The notes under the pieces: generated by a model | Database searches by the model: none | The model's input: the letters and a program-made list of their open reading frames with translations, nothing else | What the model was told of the DNA's origin: nothing | In this document: piece by piece, positions 34,482-43,842 of the stretch | How the letters are laid out: every line of letters starts with the position of its first letter | Position numbering within the stretch: the stretch's first letter is position 1 | Assembly: GCA_037576215.1 (NCBI GenBank) | Contig: JBANDB010000017.1 | Span: 1 to 64,000, forward strand | DNA from: Armillaria gallica | Taxonomy: Eukaryota; Basidiomycota; Agaricomycetes; Agaricales; Physalacriaceae | DNA length: 64,000 bases | Direction of reading: 5' to 3' | Made by a program: the position numbers and the translations under genes

Positions 34482-35123
34482 TTATATTATGGGCCATTTA
34501 TGTTGCCTTACCTCCATCGGAGAAGTATCAACTTTGTAAGGTTTCTCGACTCAGTGCTCCGTGATTCCCAAAGCAAGTGACAATCGAAGTCATTGTTTCC
34601 ATTGCTTAGATTGGAAGAGCAACAGGGTCACAGTGGCGGGTTTTGGTACCTAGGGTATTGTTGCGTCATTCGCCCGAATCGGCGCCCTTTCATAAGCCCA
34701 GTATGCGAGTGATGTTCAAGGTAACGGACTCGAGACGAGGGGTGGGAGCGATAAATTAATAACGATGCGAAATCATCAATGTTTTGGTACTGGCGAATGG
34801 GAATATCGTCAGGAGTGTCGTTTTCTTATATGCCTAACAGCATCCAAGGTTCGCGCAGTATCGAATGTGTACGTCGCGTTTTCTTGAATAAGCCTCTGGG
34901 TTACCGGTAGAAGTTGGGGAAAGGGCCTGGAGAATGCAAGGGGTGTTGCTTAGGGTGGTGGGTGAGCAATCGATTGACGCCTAGTTCAATCCTGGGTGGC
35001 GGTAATGTATAAGAGTCGATCAGGTTTTGGCCCAGCAGAAGATGCGTCGAGAAGGTAGAACGCCAAAATTGAGAGCAATAGGATGTTTCATTTTATATCG
35101 TATTCGAGTCTGCGGAATAGTAA
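34482..35123. other. Intergenic DNA, largely absent from copy 1
   Basis: About 400 bp after the tRNA (to about 34884) has no counterpart in copy 1, which lost it together with most of its tRNA. No gene seen. Confidence 0.6.
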
Positions 35124-35684
35124 TCATATCTCCCTCAAAAACTGGCGGACCTGGTGTTCCCTCAATGCGCCGGTAAAGGTCTTGATGGCCTTGCCTCCTT
35201 GGAAAGCGACGACTGTTGGAAGCGCGCGTACCTGGACTCCGTGGTCAACACGAGGAATACGCCATGGCAAGAAGTGAACGTACTTTGAACCGCTGACAAA
35301 GTTCCCTTCCCTCCTCGGTATCACTGTTAATGGTGACGAGATCCAACGGCTGGCGGGACGCGGTCTCGGTAGCGGGATCGTCGGTAAGCTGTTCGAGGAT
35401 GGGAGAGAGGACCTTGCATGGCTGACACCAGCTGCGGAACGTAAGCTTATGAGCGCGGCTAAACGACCCTGCTTACTCTGCGTAAAAGCCAACGAGAACG
35501 ATGCGTCCTTCGGCTGTGGTCACTTTTTTAAAAGTCTACGGATGTGTCAGGCTGGTACAGACAGTGAAGGGAAGGGACGGACGTGAAAGTCGGCATCGAG
35601 GTAGTGGTCAAAGCGGTGTGGCGTCGATGAAAAGTGGCGGCGTGAGAGACGAGATGCGAGGGACCTGAGGGTGAGCGAAGCCAT
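35124..35684 (-). CDS. Thioredoxin-like protein with mitochondrial-type leader
   Basis: Four exons on the minus strand. Exon 1 starts at 35684 and encodes MASLTLRSLASRLSRRHFSS, an Arg/Ser-rich leader that would fit mitochondrial import. A short exon encodes EGRIVLVGFYA, the first core strand. The third exon opens with WCQPCK, the redox CxxC motif in the usual place, and runs to ELCQRFK. The last exon, VRALPTVVAFQGG to FLREI, carries the cis-proline (LPT). The expected product is about 130 residues and would reduce protein disulfides. The first donor site is weak (GTCCCT or GTCCGT), so the exon 1/2 junction is the least certain point. A broken duplicate lies at 15389-15870. Confidence 0.8.
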
Positions 35685-35764
35685 GGCGGTGAAAAATAGA
35701 GAAGTGATGTCATCACCCTAGCCGGGTTGGCCGATACCCATCACCATCACCCAGGGAACGTTCG

Positions 35765-35770
35765 TATAAA
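35765..35770 (+). promoter_or_regulatory. TATA box of the cupredoxin gene
   Basis: TATAAA about 46 bp before the ATG at 35816. Confidence 0.5.
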
Positions 35771-35815
35771 TGCGAAAAAAGATCCCCGTTCTTCGTCCTT
35801 GTTCTTTCGTTCGTT

Positions 35816-36628
35816 ATGCTTTTCATTCTCTTTGCTGTCCTGGTGTCAGCCGTCTTTGTTTCTGCAGCGGACCATTTGGTGACCGTCGGTGACGGAGGAG
35901 TGAGTTTTCTCTACCCTTGCGGCTCTGATTCGTTTCTCACGATGCTCTGGGTAGGCGCTGGCGTTCAACCCAACAAGGTGATCCTGTCATTCTGTCTGTC
36001 TCTACGTGCCATCTGAGCTCGTCTGCAGCGTGACTGCCCTTGAAGGAGACACTGTCACTTTTTCATTGTACGTCCTCCTCTCTCATAAGCGTCCTCTCTC
36101 ACGCCCTTCCGCAGTCGCGCCAAGAACCACGTATGTCCCCGCACCTCTCCATCTCCCACCTTGTAACACCCCACCCAGTCCGCGACCCAATCCACGTTCG
36201 CCGCGCCCTGCAACAAATCCGGCATCGACTCGGGCTTCGTCCCCATCCCCGCCAACAGCACCCTCTTCGGCCAATGGACCTTCACCGTCGACAACACCTC
36301 TGCCCCGCTCTGGTTCTTCTGCGCACAAACAAACCATTGCGAGGCGGGTATGGTCTTTGCGGTTAATCCCACCCAGGAGAAGAGCTTTCAGGCGTTTTTG
36401 GCGAATGCACAGGGGAATGGGACAGCGGCGGGCGTTTCCTCCACTGTGGCCGCGTCTGGGGTGGTATCAAGCGCTAGCGCGGGTGCCTCGGCTTCTGCTT
36501 CCAGTAGCACCAGTGCCGCCTCTAGTACTGCCAATGCTAATACCGCCAGCAACGGCACGCCACCCAGTCGGCGCATACATCGCATCGCATTCACTGTCAT
36601 GGCTTTGGTTTTCGGTGTTCTACTTTAG
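35816..36628 (+). CDS. Secreted, probably GPI-anchored cupredoxin-like (serine-rich) protein
   Basis: Five exons with consistent phases: 35816-35899, 35955-35977 (only 23 bp), 36029-36067, 36115-36130 (only 16 bp) and 36179-36628, giving 203 residues. The N-terminus MLFILFAVLVSAVFVSA is a signal peptide. The mature start HLVTVGDGG, ALAFNPTSVTALEGDTVTF and KNHTATQSTFAAPC are typical of fungal extracellular cupredoxins. Putative type-1 copper ligands are all present: His of KNH, Cys of WFFC, His of TNHC and Met of AGM. A Ser/Ala/Gly-rich stretch (AASGVVSSASAGASASASSS) and a hydrophobic C-terminus (FTVMALVFGVLL) suggest a GPI anchor and cell-wall or surface location. Partner and substrate are unknown. 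Confidence 0.88.
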
Positions 36629-36863
36629 ACAATTGTACAGGAATACAATTTGACGCGTTGTTGACTCTCAGTATGAATTTCAGGCGATGTCCAGTGCAAG
36701 TTCTAAAAACTCTCCAATGTATATAATGGGTACCCAACACTGAACTAGCCATTCGTGCTGCTCTCTCGGCCGAGCTATGTACCCCAGATGTCGAGTGTGG
36801 ATTGGTCTCCGCTGTTGTGTGCAGAACCCAAATGAGATGATAGCATTAACCGCTGATCAATAT

Positions 36864-36955
36864 GGGGGCATAGCTCAGCTGGGAGAGCAACAGACTGAAG
36901 TTGGTAATATTTCCATTTATTCTGGAGGTCCCCGGTTCAATCCCGGGTGCCCCCA
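36864..36955 (+). tRNA. tRNA-Phe (GAA) with intron
   Basis: Acceptor GGGGGCA/TGCCCCC, D arm TAGCTCAGCTGGGAGAGCA, anticodon GAA at 36897-36899 followed by G37 and an intron of about 20 bases (TTGGTAATATTTCCATTTAT), then TCTGGAGGTC, T arm CCCGGTTCAATCCCGGG and discriminator A. A run of T (36956-36961) follows, as expected of an RNA polymerase III terminator. Confidence 0.92.
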
Positions 36956-36961
36956 TTTTTT
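36956..36961 (+). terminator. RNA polymerase III terminator of tRNA-Phe
   Basis: Run of T residues directly after the discriminator base of the tRNA. Confidence 0.7.
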
Positions 36962-37027
36962 GCTGTTGGATTTATTCAGTATTGTTTGACGCATGAAACA
37001 GTTTCTTTTCTGGGGGACAGTCACGAC

Positions 37028-37868
37028 TAGGGTTGCGCACTAGGGCTGCGCACGAAACCTATGGGGGGTGTAATATACCGTTTTATACCAACCCCTCTCC
37101 AAGGGGGGTGTTTTGATACGGTAATTTACCGTTACTTACCTATCACGTGTATAATCACATGCCTGACGCGCGTCATTTGCAAAAATCTCACAGCATCTTC
37201 GTGTTCGTATTTTTCTACCCATTTTTTCTTCTCCTGAAGTGTGATTAATTGAAATTTACTAAAGAGATGTGTTGTAAGCTGTAAATAAAATTTAACTGCA
37301 GTAGGATTGAATATAGTGATATTGCTGCTCAAATGTCATCACATGACAGGTAAGTTACCTCGACGAAAACCCCTCCAGCGGGGGTAGGTAAATTACCTGT
37401 AACTAACCGGTAACTTACCGGTCCGAAACCCTAGTGTATCAAAACCTAGGGTTTCGTGCGCAACCCTATTGCGCATGAAACCTCCCGGGGGGGGGGGAAG
37501 TAACCGTTTGTTACCGACCCCTCCCCAGGGGGGTGGTTTTGCTACGGTAAGTTACCGTTACTTACTTCATCACGTGCATTATCACATGACTGACGCACCG
37601 TAATCATTGAATTTTTCCAATTCCTTCGTGTTCATGGTTTTATATATGTTCTTGCTGTAATTCAGGATAATTCAGTTGTAAAGGCCACTCATATGTAAAT
37701 ATACAATCTAACTTGAAATATGCACCTAATAGTACTGAATTATTCTGAATTGTTCTGCCCAACTACCTGTCACATGGCAGGTAAGTTACCTCAACAAAAA
37801 CGAAGGGGTGTAACTTACCGGGAATAAACCTAGGTGTATCAAAACCTAGGGTTTCGTGCGCAACCCTA
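37028..37868. mobile_element. Dimeric hAT-type MITE with 8-bp target duplication
   Basis: Begins TAGGGTTGCGCAC and ends GTGCGCAACCCTA, flanked by exact GTCACGAC duplications (37020-37027 and 37869-37876). Inside are two related units in the same orientation (about 37041-37468 and 37462-37868). Each has a TATCACGTG/TCATCACGTG block near its left end and a GGTAAGTTACC block plus GTATCAAAACCTAGGGTTTCG at its right end. GGTAA/TTACC palindromic words recur throughout. No coding capacity. Confidence 0.88.
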
Positions 37869-37899
37869 GTCACGACTCACGAAGCACAAAACCTTCTAA

Positions 37900-39316
37900 G
37901 TTCTCATTCCACTCGTCGATGTTGTTATACATGAGACTTTCAGCAGACATTGAACCACCGAGCAGCGGGTTTGCTGCATCAGGCCTTGGAGACGTTCTCC
38001 AAATGGCCTGCGGTAGCTTAGCAGCAACAAAAAATCTAGAGCAAGTAGGACGCGTGGAGCAGTGAAATATTGAAGCAAAAGTACAAGTCGTGGTATGTTA
38101 TTCGAACTTGACGAATGTTTCGACGCCAACTTTCATGCCGCAATCGTTCAATCTCATTCACGTGTGATAAGAAATTTTGGTGCACCTTTCAAAAGGATTC
38201 AAAATCGATTTTTTTACAGAGCAATTGGACAGCAGTACTCCGAGGACTCCGAGCTGAGTACCGTGTCCCAACACACTCGATAGTGGAGTAGCGCAGGACA
38301 CGGGTTCATTGAAGTGTGTTACAGAGTTGTGCCTGAAAGTTCGGGAGGTAAGTTGTACCAACCGGTGAGAGAGGTTTGCTCGGGCCAGGAGAAGTCTTCC
38401 AAATGACCATAATGGCAATAAACCCAGTGTAACAAAAACTAGAGCAAGTAGGACGCACGGGGCGGGGAAAGTATGAAACAAACGTACAAGCCGTGGTATG
38501 TCATTTGAACACAGTTTCCCAGCTCATTGGCATACCGCAGTCTTCTAATCTTGTTCACGCATACCTTGATACAGAGCGCCACGGCTTCGCACTTGGGCTA
38601 ATTGCTGAAGTACAATACTCGAACTTCTTTCAGATCATGGTGGTCAGACTAACCAGAACGCAAATCCCTAATATCGCTTACCAGATGACGGAAAGAACCG
38701 TTGAGTACACTCAAAGAACGATCTTTGAAGACTGCCAGACGTAAAAGAAGGCACCCACACTCACTCGCTTCAATGGTTTGTCGCTATTGCGCACTATAGG
38801 ACTGAAAATAGACCAGAATCAGCACTTGGTCGTTTGATCTGAAAATCCACCTACCTGTTTGCGTTCGAGTCCTGTCGATCATGGCAGACAATATGAAGAT
38901 CGCTATAGGTGTTCTATCAGTAGGTCCCCCGAGCTCCTCGCGCCCGAGAGGTATTTCCAGGCTCCCGAGACCCAGTACAAGGAGATAACTCTCGAATTTC
39001 CATAGCCTGCAAAGCGCGCTTACCACGTCATAAGCAGACGTGTCTCTGTAGCGGACAGTGGTCCGGTACCCAGTGCGAACAAAATCACTCGATGGGATCG
39101 GAGGAACTCGTAGAGGGCGTCGTACATGGGGGTCAGCGAAGGATGTATAGTTCTGTGGCGGTGCGTGGGAGGTGGGGGCGGAGGTAAGGGCCAATGAGAA
39201 GGACGTGTCGAGGGTGATGTACTTGCTGTGGCCGAGTTGGGCATGGGTTGGGCGCGGTTTGAGGTACTTAGACGAAGAGGTCCTTTGACATTGTGGTGGT
39301 GCGATTTGGAGGGTGG
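37900..39316 (-). pseudogene. Local repeat-family gene ('MSK' family), broken copy with flank
   Basis: Family of unknown function with several copies in this window. The gene starts at 39291 on the minus strand (MSKDLFV), but a 2-bp insertion (TAAG in place of TA) makes an immediate stop. A second shift occurs in the C run near 39125, between ...YTSFADP and MYDALYEFLRSHRVILFALG. The region then reaches a donor (GTAAGC) and a second exon, ...LCRLWKFESYLLVLGLGSLEIP. Its 3' flank to about 37900 is also duplicated at 62.9-63.3 kb, and part of that flank (about 38040-38165) is repeated at 38430-38560. I do not recognise the protein. The motif LFVYLKPRPTH is the best marker for finding other members. 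Confidence 0.55.
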
Positions 39317-41061
39317 CCGTTGGGGTTTCAGTCATCCGTGAATACCAAGGGCAGTGCTCGATCATCCTGAAAGGAAAACGAAAAAGTCGTGTATTCGAGA
39401 GAAAGACCAAAGGGTTAGAGTATATGTATATTCCAGAGATTCTATGAGCCAGGTGACGTTGCGCGCACTTTTTCACGTTCCATCGGCATCGTCCTCACTG
39501 GCATTGTTAGTTCCCAATAAGGAACGGCAAGCCATGCGCCGTTGCGTACATCCCGCGAAGTCGAGACACTTTGCAGAGCACTTTCAAAAGATTAGTAACG
39601 CAATGTTGGTAGAAGGAATAGTGTACGCACGTCGTTCGATGAAAACGACAAGCAATGTTAATGAAGCTTGAAGTCGTACCATCATCTAATCTGAGAGACG
39701 GCGAGACATAGAGAACTACACGCATGGACCACCAACAGGGCACACCAGCACTAAACTATGGTACGGAAATACAAACTATGACGGAATGACAGAACACGTC
39801 AGCAAACAATGGAACGAAACCGTATGAGCGTCGTTGGGGAAGGAACTGGACCGAAACCATAGCACGAGTCACGAGGGTAGTGATTCTTCCGACCGAAACC
39901 GCCAGTTGATGACAATCGAGCAACTCGAGCAGGCGGATGACTGTCATCAACCGAGGTGTGGACTGGCTCGAGTCTAAGCAAGAGTCATAAGTCCTGTTGG
40001 GGACGAACTGTGCATACCACAGCAATGGATGGGTCGTCTTGTGCGGCGAATTTCTTCTACCGGTTTTCTAAACCCTAAACTCTTCCACTATCATGTCATC
40101 GACAAGAACAAATCCATCAAGCGAGAGTAGTCGCTGTTGCCAAAGCAGTGGCTAGCTACGAGCAGCAAAAGTGGAGGGCAACGAAGGGATGGTGGGGAAG
40201 AGGACAAGTCATGTATTGGTACCGGCACAAAGGAATGGCCGGGTCCACAGCCCTAATTGTATCCTTGCGTCCGGCGTGACTGAAGGTATCGTGCCGTGTT
40301 GTGATGCAGATGAGGTGAGATTGCCAAAATGAAGTTTCGCTCTTCACAGCGTTTTGGCTAGGTAAAATGTGATAGGATGAGTCCGACACCAGTGCTGGGT
40401 TCTGAGTACACCCACAGCCGCACACTTACCGTGATTCCTTATCTTCTCGATCCAATGTCTTTGCGATTTCTGTCTGCCCTGCAACCGGCTCGTACTTTGT
40501 GTCCCTCCTACTGTGCAGACGATACCTTGGAATCCGACCACTGGCAGCAGGATATTCTAAAGTACAAATCTATCCAACTGGTATCGTGTAACATGTTCTA
40601 ATTGACCACGACAGTTTGGATCTAGGGGCGATGTAAATATAACTACGACTACAAGCATCCCAGTGATACTAGGAGCCTATCTCATTAGGTTTCCTATTGC
40701 CAGCTAGATCAACCTGTGCTCCTCTTTAACGTCCTCTCTTACATTGCTGTTGTGGGTTTTATACCTGCTGCCAATGAAACACGATCTGACTGAATTTTGA
40801 AAGACAGGCTCTTCAAACACGCACCCACCACGGCCCACGTCACAGTAAACACTACATATTTCGAGTTTCTTGGAAGCAGCAAGCCGGCTAGTGCACGTGT
40901 ATTCATCCCCCGAGTTCTGCGATCATACCCATGAGATACACTATCCCCATCACTGTCCCAACGGTTACACAAATCTCGACAGGCTCAACCACCCAGGATA
41001 ATCGCATTCAATTTCAGAGATCGTTGCCTCAACAAAGCTCCGGAGATTCACAGGACTCCAG
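39317..41061. other. Intergenic stretch before the kinase gene
   Basis: Only short frames on both strands with no domain or splice support. I see nothing nameable. Confidence 0.5.
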
Positions 41062-43116
41062 ATGGAGGAGCCAGGTTTCGTCTTCGTAACACGCTTCGGG
41101 GCAGCTCCAGCGCCGCCGCCTACTGCTACAGCTGACCCTGGGATTGAGAAGGCGCCACGGAAACAGAAATCATTCTGGCATGCCCGCCTTCCCATGATCC
41201 CTACACTGCCTCTGCCAAAACGCCGCAACCGTGACAACTCAGTTGCTCCTTCTATAACCGCTTCAAACTCTGCAGATACCACTTCCATATCCGATTCTAA
41301 GTATGGATGTTTGAGCGGAGGATCCGCTACCGTTTGGAGAAAACGGCTATTTTCGAGCTCACTCTTTGGGAGGGGTTCCGGCCGCAGTAGGTTGTTGCCA
41401 CGGACGAGAAGTTCATCTTCTTCGTCCTCTTTTGGGAGTGTATACACCCCAGACTTTTGGGATGAATGCCCCCCAGACATTTGCAGTAGTCCGGGGCAAG
41501 AATACGTCCCTCGGCCGATACTGTCACCAGCCGAGCTCCTAAAAGTAGAAGCAAATATGCAACATGCCTTCAATTCTGAGCAGTATTGCGACTACCCCGT
41601 GGTATCTTATTCTACTGCTGCAGACAGCGATGAAGATCCTATCCTGGAACGTCCTGTAGCGCTGTTCTCTCGAGACACCGATCCCAGTCTGTACAGCTGG
41701 ACTCAGATCAACCTCAATGACGAAGAAACTGACGTACGCACCCAGATCCAGAGTCTACTTCGTGATGTCGTGCATCCTTGGAAAACTGTGGACTTGCTAT
41801 CACCGTCAGCGGAAGCAGTAGTGATGGATATTCTACAGCAGGTATGTTTTTCGCAGAATTTTTAGCAACAATAGAGGATCTAATGATTCGTCAGGAGCTG
41901 GATGATTCGTCTTATCCCGATGAGTATCGAACTGTCTGCATGAAATGCCTTCGGACATTAAGCAAGACCCGGAACATTGTTCCCTCTTCCCTCTCTTGTC
42001 GAGACGTGATTAGGGAAGGGGAAAATCCCATCTGGGGTGGTGGATTTTCAGTGAGCGTCCAGTCTGCGCTTTGTCAATGATTTTGTTCTACGAGCCTTAT
42101 GCACTGCATCCTTGATAGGACATTTGGAAAGGACGTCTTCATGACACTCAAGTCTGCTTGAATGTCCTTCGGATATTCATCTCTGGAGAAGACCGAGCGA
42201 AGGTAATCAGAGTGAGTCGCGCACGTGTGAAACCAGACTACATATTGACCTGTTGCAGGACTTTTGCCGGGAAGCTCTTGTATGGAGGCAGCTCCAACAT
42301 CCCAATGTCCTTCCCTTCTTGGGAGTCAGCGAAGACCTTTTCGCTCCTAGCTACTGCCTAATATCTCCATGGATGGTCAATGGAAACATTATGGCTTACC
42401 TCCAAGCACATCCTGATCACGATCGACTTACATCGGTACGCCAGATCGATTTTTTACATCATGTAAGAAACGAATCATCTTTCTTAGCTGGTTCAGGTTG
42501 CTGGTGCCATGAAGTATTTACACAATCTCGATCCTCCAATAATACATGCTGACATTCGCGGGGTGCATTCACTGTGTACATCTTCGTCGTGCTCTAACAT
42601 ATTTTGGGCTTAGGCAAATATTCTCGTCGCAGATGATCGACGCTGCTGTCTGGCGGATTTTGGACTATCCTTGATTGCGGAATCACAGAACTTTAACACC
42701 ACTTCTGGGATGAGGAGAGGAAGCCTCCGCTGGTTAGCCCCCGAGTATATACTTCCGGGATCACTCGATCAATCCTTCATTGCTGCTAGGGATACCTATG
42801 CTTATGGATGCACTGTCATCCAGGTAGGGCCAGCAGTGCACTTCACATCGTCATAATCTCATGGTATTTGGTGGAGGTTCTTACTGGAAACCCGCCCTTT
42901 AGTGAACTCCAGAATGACCGCATTTTCATGGCCGAGGTCATCAACAGAAGAAGGCGCCCCCCGCTGAAACTGCCCTCAGACGTTTTTCTTCACGATGGAT
43001 TGGAGTCACTCGTCGCAGATTGTCTCAGAACTTCACCGAGTAAGAGACCAGATGCCAGAAGAATTTCACGGAGGGTACGATCAGTTGCCAATTCACCAAC
43101 ACGGTCGAACGTATAG
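41062..43116 (+). CDS. TKL-like protein kinase, probable pseudokinase
   Basis: Seven exons, all phase 0: 41062-41841, 41895-42050, 42119-42211, 42259-42435, 42488-42562, 42614-42823 and 42877-43116, giving 576 residues. The first 310 residues are Ser-rich, basic and without a known domain. The kinase domain then begins with a glycine loop (NPIWGGGFSDIWKG). The beta-3 strand reads VCLNVLRIF, with Asn (42161-42163) where the ATP-binding Lys should be. Further motifs are the alpha-C region (FCREALVWRQLQHPNVLPFLG), the catalytic loop IIHADIRGANILV (HAD in place of HRD, as seen in this fungal group), DFG in LADFGLSL, the activation-loop end RWLAPEY, and APE-downstream DTYAYGCTVIQVLTG. The open frame and clean splicing suggest an expressed protein, but loss of the lysine argues for a regulatory or weakly active kinase. 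Confidence 0.85.
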
Positions 43117-43159
43117 ACGGTTGAGCCGAAGTGGGACTGTTCACATATAGGGCAAGTGC

Positions 43160-43400
43160 TAACATCCAATATCGAACGACAATATGCCGATTCTAGAATG
43201 TATGCACGTATCTCTTCCTTCTCCTAGAAGAAAAATCCTACACACTTGGTAGCCGGCGTCAATGTGGTGAACACAGCAACAAACTGCGTGTATGCGAAAG
43301 AAAAGACCGGTCAGTTAGTTAAGGGGAAGACTTTTAGACCTGGCGTTGTACTATAGATGACTACACGACGCGGAATTCCGAACGACGAGGCTGAGTCCCC
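43160..43400. repeat. Repeat shared with 62588-62890
   Basis: CAATATCGAACGACAATATG and the following DNA, including GCCGGCGTCAATGTGG and GCGTGTATGCGAAAG, recur at 62588-62890 in the same orientation. The second copy has an insertion of about 60-100 bp. Here it is the 3' flank of the kinase gene; there it replaces the 3' end of another gene. Confidence 0.8.
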
Positions 43401-43549
43401 GGTCCCAACGCACTGGAGCACCTCAGGACAGACGTCCTAAGGGTGTTGAAGTTCGCTACGATTGTAGACGGAGACTACAAACTCTATGAGAACTCCGTTG
43501 TTGAAAGAAAAGTTCAGATTCATTGTGCTACCTACACCGAAGACAATGA

Positions 43550-43720
43550 ATGAAGTTCAAACCTTAACTTTCCTCAATCAAGTCTATCAAAAAACTCGAT
43601 CAAGTCTCCCCTGTCGCCCGATGACATATTGACCTTGCAAGCTTGTTCAATTCTCTCAAAACCAAGGCGGTAGAACGGGACTTGGTACACTGATCGCAAT
43701 TTGGACAAATCGGACGCACA
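43550..43720 (-). pseudogene. Third, degenerate remnant of the unknown gene found at 49.1 and 60.3 kb
   Basis: TTCAATTCTCTCAAAACCAAG and the preceding TCAAGTCTCCCCTGTCGCCCG stretch match the 3' ends of the unknown genes at about 49120-49230 and 60350-60490 at reduced identity. Only the tail of the gene remains, directly before the first RBR gene. This suggests a third, older copy of the RBR-plus-unknown-gene module. Confidence 0.6.
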
Positions 43721-43842
43721 TCACATTCGCTCTCGGATCGATAGGATGTATTAAATAAGTACATTGAATCATTTACGAAACCGGATCCATGAGAGCATTA
43801 GTACATCACTGTGGCCTCCGATTTAGATCCTACAAGCGCCCG

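Larger units (their letters stand above)
32011..35745. repeat. Segmental duplication, copy 2 (intact member)
   Basis: Colinear with 2065-2149 plus 12344-15920. It lacks the hAT and the 492-bp MITE and keeps the full tRNA-Phe and all thioredoxin exons. It therefore represents the earlier state of the block. Confidence 0.9.

Noticed and set aside
36055..36372. Minus-strand frames of 84-105 codons across the cupredoxin gene
   Set aside because: Antisense to exons with signal peptide, copper ligands and correct intron phases.
38784..39476. Minus-strand frame of 230 codons taken as one intact gene
   Set aside because: It starts upstream of the family's MSK start codon and reads through frameshifts relative to the other copies, so I treat the locus as broken.
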